64,000 bases of DNA from Schistosoma mansoni (Eukaryota > Platyhelminthes > Trematoda > Strigeidida > Schistosomatidae): the NCBI RefSeq assembly GCF_000237925.1, contig NC_031495.1, positions 23,826,872 through 23,890,871 on the forward strand, written 5' to 3'. The notes under the pieces were generated by a model, which was not told the origin of the DNA, did not search any database, and was given only the letters and a program-made list of their open reading frames with translations. Each line of letters opens with the position of its first letter. Position 1 is the first letter of the stretch. A program made the translations under genes and the position numbers. This document shows positions 49,101 through 60,100 of the stretch, piece by piece.

Positions 49101-51817
49101 GTAGTGGTCAGAGTTCGGTACATAAAACATACATGTGCAAAACATGACCATAGATATGAACAAATCTTTAAATGACTCAAAAATAAAATTTAGATTTGTA
49201 GGTATTAACACATAAAACTGCATCGACTACTGGGAAATACTGATTTGCAGCATTACTAAGTCATAAAGAATGAGTTTATTAAGAATCTAGATAAATCAAA
49301 CAATGCAACAATATGGTAAGCAGAGATGGATAGTGGCTAGCAGTGGAATCCAGGACGCGCGTTCCGTCCTATTTGGGACTCGTCAGCTGGACGTACCTGC
49401 ATCTCAGAGTTGATCACTCTGGGACTCGAACCCAGTACCCTCGCTTCAAACGCCATCGCGTTATCCACTCGGCCACTGAGTCCTGATAGCCACTTGCTTG
49501 TGCGATGGGGTGAAGTTTAAATTCAATTAGTATTGTTTGTCGGAATCTTCCCATCGATGTGTTAGGACTGGATAGTTTTTAACAATGAATAACATCAGTT
49601 AGAAGATCAATAAAATACCAGAAACCACTGAGCTTTTATTCTATTTTAAAATATATAAACTATCTGAATTTCATCCAGCTGACGAGTTCCAAATAGGACG
49701 AAACGCGCGTCCTGGATTCCACTGCTAGCCACTATCCATCTTTGCTTACAATGCTTGTGAATTAAGGCTATATCGAGGCAATACTCACAGTATGCACATA
49801 TGCCAAATAGAGACTGACCAGTTGCAGTCCTAACACATCGATGGGAAGATTCAAACAAACAATACTAATGCAACAATAATTTATTTTTGGACAATGAGTG
49901 AAGAAAATAAAGTGATAAACATAACTACAACTTACAGTCGATTTAAAATTACACTACCAAATAACAGAAGTCTTAATAAGTTATGTGGTTCCATTCAAGT
50001 TATCATAATTTGCACAACATTAAAAAATAATACTAACACTAAGAGAAAACCAAGAAGGAGAACGGTTGAGAGAAAATAAAGTCGGAAAATGAAGTGTACA
50101 TGAGAAGCCTAAACTTAAAACCTTATTTATTAGACGTCCTGCATTTGAAAAACAAACGAAATCAGTTTGCAAATAAAGAACAAATGAGAAACGAATTCAG
50201 CTCTATTTACTTTCCTAGTTACGCTTGGCGTACCTTAAGTTTCCGAATTTCTTGAAATCCTTATTTCAAACACTCAATGCCTAAGAGCATTTCAATTATC
50301 AAAGACTTAATTATAGGGATAAATGTCAGATAAAAAGACAGGTGCACAAACCCTAGGTCAGTCAAATGCAAGATAAAACATCACACATTTGTACATTGGT
50401 TAGTTGTCACACCCTATTAGCACAATGAGATAAAATTGTCAGAGCGAACCTCAGAGTAGTAAAGTCGGTAACAAAGGTAATGGAGATTAGGCATCCAAGA
50501 TATAACTCAGTAAAAAAAATGCAGATTAGTGAAGTTAAGAGAAAAAGCTTGAACAATTTATAAACTAAGGGTCTAAGGGAAGAAGAAGATAGACTTGCGC
50601 CATTGTGAAAAATTTCGAGTTATGCTATTCAAAGTCTCTAAACATCGGTTACGATGATCACGCTGACCTCAACCAGGTAGTCTGGACCTACATGACTCAG
50701 TTCAACAGTGTCGTCAGGGACTGATGCTACAGTTTGGTTTAGCCATTGCTAGCTTTCTTAAAATCTACTTCAATATTAGCCATCATAGAGCCTTAAGGCA
50801 GTTAGTGGATGGGTATACGTGATACATGTCCCAACCATCTCAGTCGATAAAAATTTACCACGTTGTCAACCGACTTGCCATGCCTAGCACTTTGAGCCTA
50901 GCCTTAGAATCGCTGAATTAATGGACCCGAAATATATGAGCGATGCTTCAAGAGCACCTACTAATAACCTAAGAATATACTAGTATTTTAATGGGGCATT
51001 TTTCATATCCACAGATAGGTGAGCTGCTGAGCAGTAAACTCGTCTTTTAGTTGACAAAAAAATATCTTGCCTACTTCATAATTAACGTGTGGGGAAGACC
51101 TAACAAACTATACTCATCTCCAGGCATAAAACCAACTACTTCAAAATGATAGGTGGCAGAAACACCTGTAAGTAATCTACTAGGCGTATGGGATAAACTT
51201 ACAATGCTGATTCAGTAAAGTCCGAATACCAATTCTACTAACGTAAAACCGATCCAGAAAATACTGTAGCTGCAACTCTTGTGACTCAGACCACGATCCA
51301 TCACTCTGGATTTCTTTGATACCCTGTACCATAAGATCAAATGTAACGAGCTTACCGATGCCATTACTTCAACTACTCTCGAATGCTTCTGTAAGATAAG
51401 GTCAACGTCATCCGTAAACCTGGATACGGTGGAAGGCGACTTTGTTGAGCATTCTCCATACTTGATAATGCTATTGAATGTCTCCTCATACCTGTTTAAA
51501 TGACAAGCAGAAGAGCCGACCTTACAATAAACATATCTGTTGGATAGATCTTGATTTCCTTAAGACATCTGGTAAAAGGTGGATCTCCTGCATAATATTC
51601 CCCAGTCGAACTGGGAGTTCATATTTTAAAAAATCGAATGACTTGGATGCTGGCGCAGTTTCACCTTGAGATGAAATCGCAGTGTAAGATAAGTTTATTT
51701 CATATTACCAAATAATAAAAGGTCCTTTAAACTCAGGGAGACCGGGGTAAATTTGCTATAGTGCTCAATCATTTTCCCCAACTTTCCAGCTAATTTACAA
51801 ATGTTTTTGATGCCCAT
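43149..51817 (-). CDS. PDK: pyruvate dehydrogenase kinase, complete six-exon model
   Basis: Exons 51817-51709, 51664-51526, 51491-51356, 51323-51203, 49098-48641 and 43610-43149 sum to 1425 nt, 474 residues, with GT-AG junctions and matching phases. The start, MGIKNICKLAGKLGK, is Lys-rich without acids (mitochondrial targeting plausible) and has an in-frame stop just upstream. Family blocks: HYSKFTPVSLSLKDLLLFG, YELPVRLGNIM, LQYFLDRFYVSRIGIRTLL, N box HLFYMLYELLKNSMRAV, G1 box DFGGG, G2 box GRGHGLPLSRLYARYLGG, and a C-terminal DW. PDKs phosphorylate and switch off the pyruvate dehydrogenase complex in the matrix. It is longer than human PDKs (about 400-436) because of inserts before the N box and in the ATP lid. 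The branched-chain kinase BCKDK fits less well. Confidence 0.9.
44541..45905 (-). mobile_element. LINE family A, 5'-truncated younger copy in PDK intron 5
   Basis: Frames 45867-45460 and 45324-44713 on the minus strand carry RT (FLDIRAAFDSLDRTVLW, SGVRQGCPISPFLFNFA, LEYADDIVLL) and the C-terminal block (HRCLRRIADIQW, KHRLRWLGHVLRM, GWKKRRGGQCMTWCRGMKE). Between them I see one stop, TGA where CGA would be expected after RRHGM. The 5' end is truncated within RT at about 45905; the 3' end is AAT-rich. Same family as 38755-41650. The clade (RTE-like or other) is not resolved by eye. Confidence 0.8.
45990..46167. repeat. foldback (inverted-repeat) element
   Basis: Arms 45990-46064 and 46093-46167 are near-perfect reverse complements (TAAGATGGTGGTTGG, GTAGTCAACAGGAAACC, TGGCACTC...CATCAGGG), with a loop of about 28 bp. 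No coding capacity. The next 150 bp to the right also look repetitive. A MITE-like or foldback repeat is the simplest reading. Confidence 0.8.
49314..49580 (-). repeat. Smα-like SINE unit, tRNA-like head plus hammerhead
   Basis: On the minus strand: end of a tail (CACATCGATGGGAAGATTC), GTGGCTATCAGGACTCAG, A box GTGGCCGAGTGGATAACGC, B box GGGTTCGAGTCCC (about 49430), hammerhead at 49393-49348, then CCACTATCCATCTCTGC. The order tail-head-ribozyme-tail matches the copy at 5576-5885. Confidence 0.8.
49348..49393 (-). ncRNA. hammerhead ribozyme, mutated core
   Basis: Stem I GTCCAG/CTGGAT, core CTGACGA, stem II GTCC/GGAC with AAATA loop, cleavage triplet GTC. The second core block reads GGAA instead of GAAA, which should abolish or strongly reduce cleavage. 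Confidence 0.75.
49670..49866 (+). repeat. Smα-like SINE unit starting at the hammerhead
   Basis: Begins at stem I of the ribozyme and has no tRNA-like head. It continues through CCACTATCCATCTTTGC, CAATGCTTGTGAATTAAGG and CACATCGATGGGAAGATTC to the right-hand target duplication. Confidence 0.8.
49673..49718 (+). ncRNA. hammerhead ribozyme, intact core
   Basis: Stem I ATCCAG/CTGGAT, CTGACGA, stem II GTTC/GGAC (one G-U), GAAA, minimal stem III CGC/GCG, cleavage triplet GTC. All core residues are of the active consensus. Confidence 0.8.
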
Positions 51818-52748
51818 TTTAATTAACTAAGTTCTCCTTGGACGCCGTTTTCGGGTCCTCCGTCACCAAGAGACCTGTGAACAGGCCGTAATTACGTTTA
51901 TGTACCAATATTCTGAATAACAGTGCGTGATTTGCACGATGAAAACAGAGGAGAACCAGGACTAGCTCTCCTCAAGTGCATCAGCACAGAACAAAAACTA
52001 GCCTAGAATTGAAATCACCTCTCTTTCGTTTTAGCGACCTTGATCGGCTTGCCTCAAGGTGGTCATTTCATATTTGAAGCGCCTCAGGTCAGCGGGATGG
52101 TTTTAGGCTGGCTTAACTTAATAATGTGTGTGTGCCTTTAAATGATCTTAATGTTCCAGAAAATTTCGAATGACATGTAGTCATGTATTTTGGATGTTTT
52201 AGTCTGACGTTCAGCGAAAGAAAACATCTGTGTCGTTCTTTCTAATTGTCGACATATGGCAAGCAGGAGGTGAGCTTGCATATTTCATCCATTTCTGACG
52301 GCCCAGATTTTATCTCCATTTACTCAATAGTAATGCTACGTTAATTACTTCTGAGAGTAGTTAGACTGATCTAACCGATACTTTTCGGCAGACGGTCCTA
52401 CCTCAGAGGTTCTTGACATAGGACGTACTCGAAAGTGCTTTACAAGCTTGGCATCGTGTTATAAAAGCGTAATTATAACAAGCACAGATAGGATTCACGC
52501 CCTACTTCCACGTACAAAGTGGAAAAATCCCTGTTAAGTGATATAATTATTTATTTGTCGTCCATATGTTCATACTCGGTGTAAAAAGACCACAAGGAAT
52601 TGGTATTTTTGGCAAGGCTCGGTTATGCTCCCATGCCTCTAGTGGCCTTATTTAGTGGAGAGTACATTATGAGGTCATTCAAGATGGTTCACAACCATTA
52701 GAAATGCTTTACGGTATAGGCATTTGTCAATTGAGGAAAGAGAAAACT
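51818..52748. other. 5' flank of PDK; no other gene recognised
   Basis: The PDK transcription start should be here. I see no distinctive promoter motif. Confidence 0.35.
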
Positions 52749-52751
52749 TAT

Positions 52752-53119
52752 GACTCACACTAATACTGTCTTCTGAATTAAATCAACTAGTTGAAGTAGT
52801 TGAAAAAGAATTGTACAAAGAAACCCCTGTATTTGATGCGGAGAACATGCAGTTCAAAATCGCTCAGGATAAGTGCGGAGTGATTTGTTTACTAGCTCGT
52901 CCTACTCGGTTTGATGCATTCAGTGTACCATTCAAAAGTGGAATGTTTAGAGGGTTCTATTCGGAGGAACGGAGCTCTTTGATTCGAGAACAAGTGGGAA
53001 TCTGTAAAAGGTTTCTGGAGCTATTTTCCAGCGACTTCATGCGCAACACGAATAACGAAAGATTAGAGTGTTACTTCATAAACATAGCCGCACATACTTA
53101 TTGTTCCAGTTCGTTTTAA
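52752..53119 (+). CDS. unidentified open frame, exon or retro-copy
   Basis: Open from just after the stop at 52749 to 53119. It has a balanced, protein-like composition unlike the surrounding AT-rich DNA: SELNQLVEVVEKELYKETPV, CGVICLLARPTRFDAFSVPF, SLIREQVGICKRFLELF. The first in-frame ATG is internal (52850), so if real it is an exon or a 5'-truncated retro-copy. I do not recognise the family and assign no function. Confidence 0.3.
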
Positions 53120-54560
53120 CGGATACTGTGGATGTGTGCGTCCTGTTACGTTTGCATGGACGAGAAAAGAATTGAATATATATGTCGTATGTACTTTAGA
53201 TATGTTTACTAGCGTTATAAAGATACATCACATACCGAGAGCTTTGCGATGTGTTGTGCCTGGAGTGAGGTAATGGCTGCCAGCCTTACGTATAGACACG
53301 TAAACATAGTGCTCTTCCCTGCTCACGCTAGCCGGACACTTAGTAAGAAGTTATTTGTGATTTCTTGCGTTACCTAACAGTCGTACACATTCATGGGACA
53401 CATTGGTAACACCTTATTTATGTCAGTCAGTACGAACTGGACATATTGAACAGCAAGCTATAAATCGTTCACATTGTATAGTTTTAATCACTGCTTATGC
53501 GTCACATCAATATGGCACCAGATGTCAGATATTACCTGATAAGATACTGGTTAAACTATGAAGAAATGTAGCCTGCTCCATACAACGTTCATATTTTAAC
53601 ATTGAGCAACCCTACGAACAAAAGAATTGAGTCCTAGCATAATCAGGTAGTAAATCAAGATACGAGATTCATTGTATGTATTGATAACGAAGGTCAACTG
53701 ATGGTATCACTGGATTTCTAAAAAGACTGAACGTTAGAAATCTTTAACGACAAAAATCCTCCTCTAAAAACCAATACTATGGTTCATATTTATCAACTAA
53801 TCATCTCTTTAACATTATTGTTATTCTACCACTTCGTACAATAATTTACCATGGAAAAGGTTTGGGCAAGCATTTATACTATTAAAAGTAGAAGTTAGCA
53901 TGCGATCACTATCTCCAGTACGTATTTTTAACGATTCATCCAAACGCCATCATAACACAGAAAAATCTACGGAAACATCTTGAGCTAGTTCTTATAACAT
54001 TTTGAGCATAATAAAGAATGTGTTTAACAATACTAATAATTTATTCCCAAATAAAAGTCTGTTAAATGAGTCATTTCAGTTCACAGACAAGATCAAATTG
54101 TTACGGAAGATATAGTCTTCAATGTAGTGGGTTACTCAGTTAGGTTGATGTTTTATAAGGTACAGTGGTCATAGAATTACGGGGAATAACACTTCTCACA
54201 TCTGAATGTAATTAATACTAGTTAACTCGTTTTGTCACTATGAGATTTGGCGCGCTTTATGAAGGTTGCGTTGCGACGTGCAACTAATAGTCGACAATAA
54301 ATCTACCTAAAGTTGACGGACACTTACCAGTCAATACATACATATAGCTTATTTTGTTTCCTACATATCTTATATATCCCCCCAGCAATTGACATTGTTG
54401 TCTGTTTATCTTTGGATTATACTAGTTAAAATATAAATATTCGATTGATCGGTACCCTCTTACGTTATAACTAAACACTTTTTATCCCACATAAGTTATA
54501 TACTCATAATCTCTGATCCTAGTATTAACCCGGTCAATACATAATAATAAATATGTATAT
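53120..54560. other. no gene recognised
   Basis: AT-rich; nothing supported on either strand. Confidence 0.35.
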
Positions 54561-56840
54561 GCGGTATGCTGAACGTCAACTGCGAAGTCATCCGCCTTAG
54601 AAAAAAGTCGGACAGATTGACTTGCCCTCTCCTATTTAAGTTTATCTGTTGTAACGATATTAAACAATTTATTGATTCAAAGAAAAATAGTAGCTATTTA
54701 ATTCCACACAAGAGCATAAAAGTCATTCATGACCTAACGCCCTGTCAACGTCGTGTAAGAAGACGTGAAGCGATAGAAATGTATGATAAATTTATAGTGA
54801 ATAACCGGCCGAAAACCGCTTACAACACAGTGAATAATATAAAGCGCATGAACAATAAGCATGTCATTCCACAAACGGCAGGTCAGTCCGTAGATCTAGA
54901 TGGGTCTGCATATCAGAAATCTTTGGACAAGATATGGATTCAAACTGTCATCAAAAAGCATAACAACATCCCTGATCCCAGCTGTTCGCTCAGTAAAGTA
55001 GTAAAGTGTGAGCCGTGTGACGACACACATCCAGCTAATCATATTCACCTGAAAATTAGTCTCTCTAGAGATGCACTATAAGATGACTCGAATGAGTTTA
55101 AATTCATCTCACAGAGGCAAAAAACCCTTCAGCTCTGACAAAAAGTTTGGGGAGACAAAATCCATGACACATAATAGGGAAACACGTAAGATTGAGACCA
55201 TCTGTTCAGTGGGTAGCCCAACAACAGTGTATAGATTCCACACGCTGGTATCATGTAACTTACCAACAACACCTCTAAGTTACAAAACGTGTGGTAGGCT
55301 TGAGCGTAACAAACCTTACACGCACATTCACAAAAACTTCCAGAGTACTGATCACTACACTCACCTTCCAGGGCCTAAAACCAATAATAAGCATAGTAAA
55401 TAAAGGTTCCTCACCTCACATCCTATCTACATTCCCCAGGGTCACAACTGTAATTACTCTCAGAAAGAAAACTTTCCACACCTTTCAGTACCAACCTACC
55501 ACATAAGAGCGGCTTCCATGTATAATAACAGTCGTAAATACTTCCAGTTACGTACAGCACACCCATTTATGCTCACATTAACGCAAATAGCTATAAAATG
55601 GGCTACGAGCTTAACCATCAAAACTATTTTGCAAATAACAGTACACTTTACAGTAAAACTTTGCCGGATTTTTTTTAATGCAGCCTCTAGTGGCACCCCT
55701 GTCGAAGCATATAGCCCAATTCATTTCAAAACACATGATGAACATTAACTCGCTTCCCCGTACACTTCCCATCAGAGAGTACTCCTACCCTTTCCTCCTG
55801 GGTAAACTCCCCAAGCAACTTCACTAGCTCATTTGGTACATCCCCTACTAACTCTAGCTATCAAAATACAAAGAGATTGGAGAACATTCAATCCCACACT
55901 TCAAACCCATATCACATCCGCGAGGTTTATAACAACTTCCATCGAGATACTCCCACTCATTTTAACTTACTGGGCCATTTGTTTAATATGTCTTATCAAC
56001 GCTAAGTCGATCTGTAATAAAAAGACGGATTTAGCTCTGTATCCATATATCAACCATCGCTCGGTTGTGTCTACCGTCAACCTAACGCATCAATAGGTGA
56101 AATAGCAGTATTATCAGAGGTATTCACACTAGCATCATCCCTCCCATTCACAGACAAGCTCATTTGAGGTGGCTTCAACATGCCTGAAATTTCTTGGTTT
56201 CCAGTCAAGACTCCGAGACGTTATGAATCATTTTTTGAATGTCTGGAACTAAGACAGTGGACTCTGTATGTCAGTGGCCCCACCAGACATCAAAATATTT
56301 TGGACTAAGTCTTTACCAATGACCTCACCCCCAATACTGTGTGTATTGGAGAAAAGGTTCCAGGTAGTGATCATAACATTTTCGTATGTAGCCTTAGTAT
56401 AAAAAACACAACCGGTAGACGTAAAACTGTAATACTTCGTACAGACTATCACAAGGTTGATTGGAATAACTTCCACAGTTACCTAAATACAACGATTGTA
56501 GAACTTCCTTTAATGCGAACAATACCGACACACTAACCAATATATTTTATTACAGCATCGGAAGTTTCATCAACAAAATCGCACCTTTAGAATACTGGAG
56601 ACCTAAATTCTCTAAAGACCTGAGTATACCGGTAGGTACACGAATACGTCTTCAAAGACATTGTATTTGATTTCACAACTTTAGTGACTTTTCCTCTTTA
56701 GCAATGAAGACAGAAATACTTGTCCGAACAGAGGCAATAAGTACACAAAATACAGTCCATCAGGAAAAATGTTCTGTCAAACTTAATATTAACTCCTTTG
56801 CACTCAGCATACTCTTTCAAAATAAGTGATGATGTCCTTT
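54560..56840 (+). mobile_element. CR1-like LINE, 5' half, decayed
   Basis: The ORF1 frame 54566-55081 reads VIRLRKKSDRLTCPLLFKF and DLTPCQRRVRRREAIEMYDK, typical of LINE ORF1 nucleic-acid-binding proteins. A Pro/Thr-rich linker follows. The ORF2 endonuclease begins near 55975 (CLINAKSICNKKTDLALY) and its end reads PNTVCIGEKVPGSDHNIFVC near 56340. The RT is essentially missing. Several frame breaks. Complements the CR1-like 3' end at 16.7 kb, though I cannot say they are the same family. Confidence 0.65.
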
Positions 56841-58453
56841 CATCGAAACATAAGTTATTTGACGTTTTACAGGAGAATGGAAAATATTTGGCAGATTAAG
56901 TACTTTTATACTGGGTATTCATAATTTCATTGTTTTCGGATTTATTAGTTTTACTCAAATCTCGAACCCATTTGTTCATATCTTCGACATCGGATATTTT
57001 GGTTTCATTCTGTTTTTAGTTTAGTATCTTGGAAGATTCCTCCTCGGAAATCTATGAATTGGAGGTCTATTTTGTAATTGCTATAACTATTAATAGTACC
57101 AGATATTTGGGTTGATTACTTATAATTTGCGAGTAAACTTTGTCATCTGAATGTGAACTTGGTTCTATTATTATTTGGGGACATAATTTAAAAGCTGATC
57201 AATCGACTGTGCTTTAATAACGGACAAAAGCAAACTTTCGAGGTGATATGATGTAATATTAAAGGATCTGTTCAATTTAAATGTATTAGAACCTAAACAA
57301 ATCTGGCATTTAAGCAGTCATTAAAAGTTAGTGCCTCACCGGTCCTCAAAACAACGACCAACTGAGTAAAAATGAAATATTTTGTAGTGGCCGTGAAATA
57401 ATACTGAAGGCTTCACATAATTCATCTATGAACTTCAACCGTTTCTACGTCAGATCGGAGAAAATTGATCGCCGAATAGGTGATGAAAAATAGGTCTTCA
57501 TCATTTGAATTTGAGTAAAGATTTACCTTTTGTTAGCTGATTTGTCTGTTGCATGTTCTCGAACTATTGACAACAGGGTCTTGTTCGACCAAGCTCAAGG
57601 ACATACCGTGGTTCACTGTGTGACTGTTAACCTTTGATTGTTTGCTTCGAACCCTTGCTGGAATCCCTGCGGATAGATATCTGACCCGATCTTGATGGGA
57701 ATATTTTTAATTGATTCGCAGGTATTGAAATCTTTTGTATTAACTGTTTCTTTTGTTGTTTAGCACGCTATACAGAAGAATGTAGTGTAATCTAATCCAA
57801 TCAATTTTGGTTCGTTAGTTCTGCGTTCAAACCGGATATTGGCATTTAGGTTGTTGCAAGGAATATTAGGATGGAGGTGCTGGGAGTGGTTGGATTTTAT
57901 CAAATTGTTTCACTGCAGCTATTCTGTAACGACCAATGTTTCGATTTTTGCTATTCAGTAAAGTGCCTCACAGGAAAGCTAAGAGGTCATGTACATATTC
58001 ACTTGCTGGCTCGGCTAGCTGGAACATTTCCTTGATAGTATAGTGCGAGACCTACTTACGTCCATTATTTTCTTTCGGGGTTGTACAGCGTTTCCTATTT
58101 TATTGTTGTTCACTGATACAAACCGTAAATTTACGAGAAATTCTGTTTTTTCCAATTGTTTACAGATTAAAAATTATGCAACCCTTCTCTTTCTCCTTCT
58201 GCCTCCTACTCGGACAATCCCGTCACTATGACCTAGTGTATTCACTGATCTATTATAAAGCCATATAAAATCTGCGTGCTCTAGAGATCCCGTCTTCATG
58301 GAGGAAGAATACCTATTGCTTTCGGAAAAAATCAACCAACAATTTTCTAACAAAATTAGGAAAGACATGGAAACCCAAAGAAAGCATAAGAAGAAACAAG
58401 AAACACGATAAATTATGAATAGTACCATCTCAAACGGAACCAAAAGGTTAGCG
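56841..58453. other. no gene recognised
   Basis: AT-rich; nothing supported on either strand. Confidence 0.35.
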
Positions 58454-58751
58454 TATAGCTGTAAATAAATCCCCAAAATCAATAGTTCTGTAAGTGTTCG
58501 ACATTGAATGCTGACCACATGAAGGAGCTCGGTCATTCATCCGTACCAGATGACGTTTCAGAACGGCGTGCGCAACATCTCCTGCGATCATTAACCAGAT
58601 TAGATCAGTCACTTCTCGATATATTGATAACCCATCAAATATATCTTCCAACCTCCTCACTTCTGACTTTTGATTTTACTGGGTGGGCGCAATTCGATTA
58701 TAGGTGTTACTGGAAAAGTGTTGTCAAACTACAATACCTGTGGTATTTTCA
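58454..58751 (+). mobile_element. solo LTR, Boudicca-like, diverged
   Basis: Aligns by eye along its whole length with the LTRs at 8673 and 13680 (TAGCTGTAAATAA, AAGTGTTCGACATTG, CATCCGTACCAGAT, CGATATATTGATAAC). Internal sequence is absent, so it is a solo LTR, clearly older than the intact element. No convincing target duplication. Confidence 0.8.
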
Positions 58752-60016
58752 AGCAAAATGTACATCTGGAGGGATAAAGAAAAATAAATTACAATACTGT
58801 GTACGTAGAGGGATTCTCATACAAAAGATTCACCAAAACGTTCTCACAGAAATTCTGACAGCAGCGTACTATCCTTAGAACATGAACAAACATAGATGGA
58901 CAATGTCTATATACAGTACTGGTAATGTTACTGGAATTTAATATCTCCGTCACTAGCGAACAGTGATCATGTAATGTACTTTGAGTTGCAGACACAAATT
59001 ACAGTGCGTATCTGCCCATCAAGTCTCGGTATCTGGCATGATATTGTTCCATCAATAAGAGATTGTGGTATTGTGATTTGAAGTATTTGAATTGTAGTAT
59101 GAACTAGTAATCCCGGAAACAACGCAATTTAATCAAGAAGTGTTAGATGAGCACGAACGAATGTGCTGTATTTAGAATTCAAAGTCAAACAGCCATCAAT
59201 ACGAGGGAATCATTGGTTCATATAAACCCCACAGGTATCCCAACAGAATAATTTGTCAATGTTAGTGAATTGGTCGAAGACAAATGGAAGAACTTTAAAG
59301 CTACAATCGAGTCCCTAAAAATACCGTTCACTGTTTTCCATGAATCAGTAGGGGAACCGGAAATCAGATGAGAGGTAAGAGATAGCTTCAGGACTTCTTT
59401 CTGTCAACGGGCCACGAATCATTGAAGTATGAATAACGAAAATCGGGAATATAAGTAGAACGACTACGGCTAGAAACCGCATCACTTACAACCGTACCTA
59501 TTCAAAACGGTAGTTTTGTCTATCAAATGAAGAACAAAACATAGTCATGAAACTCTATAAATTAACTTCTCAGAATTATTTCATCTTCATTATGTATATA
59601 TAACCCATACATATTGATATTTGATTATCCTTTGTAATTAAATGGGACTTCCATCACTGCACAAGCATTTATTATAGCGTTAAATATTACAGGAACAAAA
59701 GGACTTGAGAGTGACAGCAGGTCATGGCTTAATAACGACTTCACTTTGCAATCCTTTAGCTGCTAAAAGTTTTCGAGTGTTGTGGTCACTCCGCCGTACA
59801 TCCAAATGCTTTGACGAGGATAAATTTCAGTTTTTATACCCTAAATGCGTAAGAACTCATTGAGAGTGATGCATTCAGGAAGCTGTTTCTGGTCTTACTA
59901 ATAATGCTTACACATTCGAGTATGTTCAATGTACAGATAAATACTTACCTTTGATTGTTCGATTGTTTGCACACATTGGTTTAAGTTGTTTGGCGCGATC
60001 TCCGTAGGAAATACTG
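58752..60016. other. 5' flank of SNAP-25; no other gene recognised
   Basis: Probably promoter and 5' untranslated region of the SNAP-25 transcript that begins with the exon at 60017. No clear TATA box or initiator can be singled out in this AT-rich DNA. Confidence 0.35.
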
Positions 60017-60100
60017 ATGAGTTCGATGATGGACGAGTCCCAGGTCCCTATGACGGAGTATGAGCAGATTAAGTTCAAGATGAATCAGACGACTGACGAG
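60017..60100 (+). CDS. SNAP25: SNAP-25 alternative first exon 1a
   Basis: 28 codons starting MSSMMDESQVP and ending MTEYEQIKFKMNQTTDE, then a GTTTGT donor. The last 17 residues parallel the end of the exon at 63104-63226 (MTEVELLQRKIDETTSD) position by position, and both end in phase 0 directly before SLEASRRMM. The donor is weaker than that of exon 1b (GTAGGT). Confidence 0.75.

Larger units (their letters stand above)
49314..49866. mobile_element. composite inverted ribozyme-SINE insertion with TSD
   Basis: AATGCAACAATA at 49302-49313 recurs at 49867-49878, a 12-bp target-site duplication. Between them lie a minus-strand Smα-like unit (49314-49580), a spacer of about 90 bp and a plus-strand unit (49670-49866). 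The shared TSD implies a single insertion event. It lies in PDK intron 4. Confidence 0.8.

Noticed and set aside
48623-49180. PDK exon starting at the Met at 49180
   Set aside because: The first 27 residues of that frame are intron; the acceptor at 49099-49100 joins the exon at 51203 in frame through conserved sequence.
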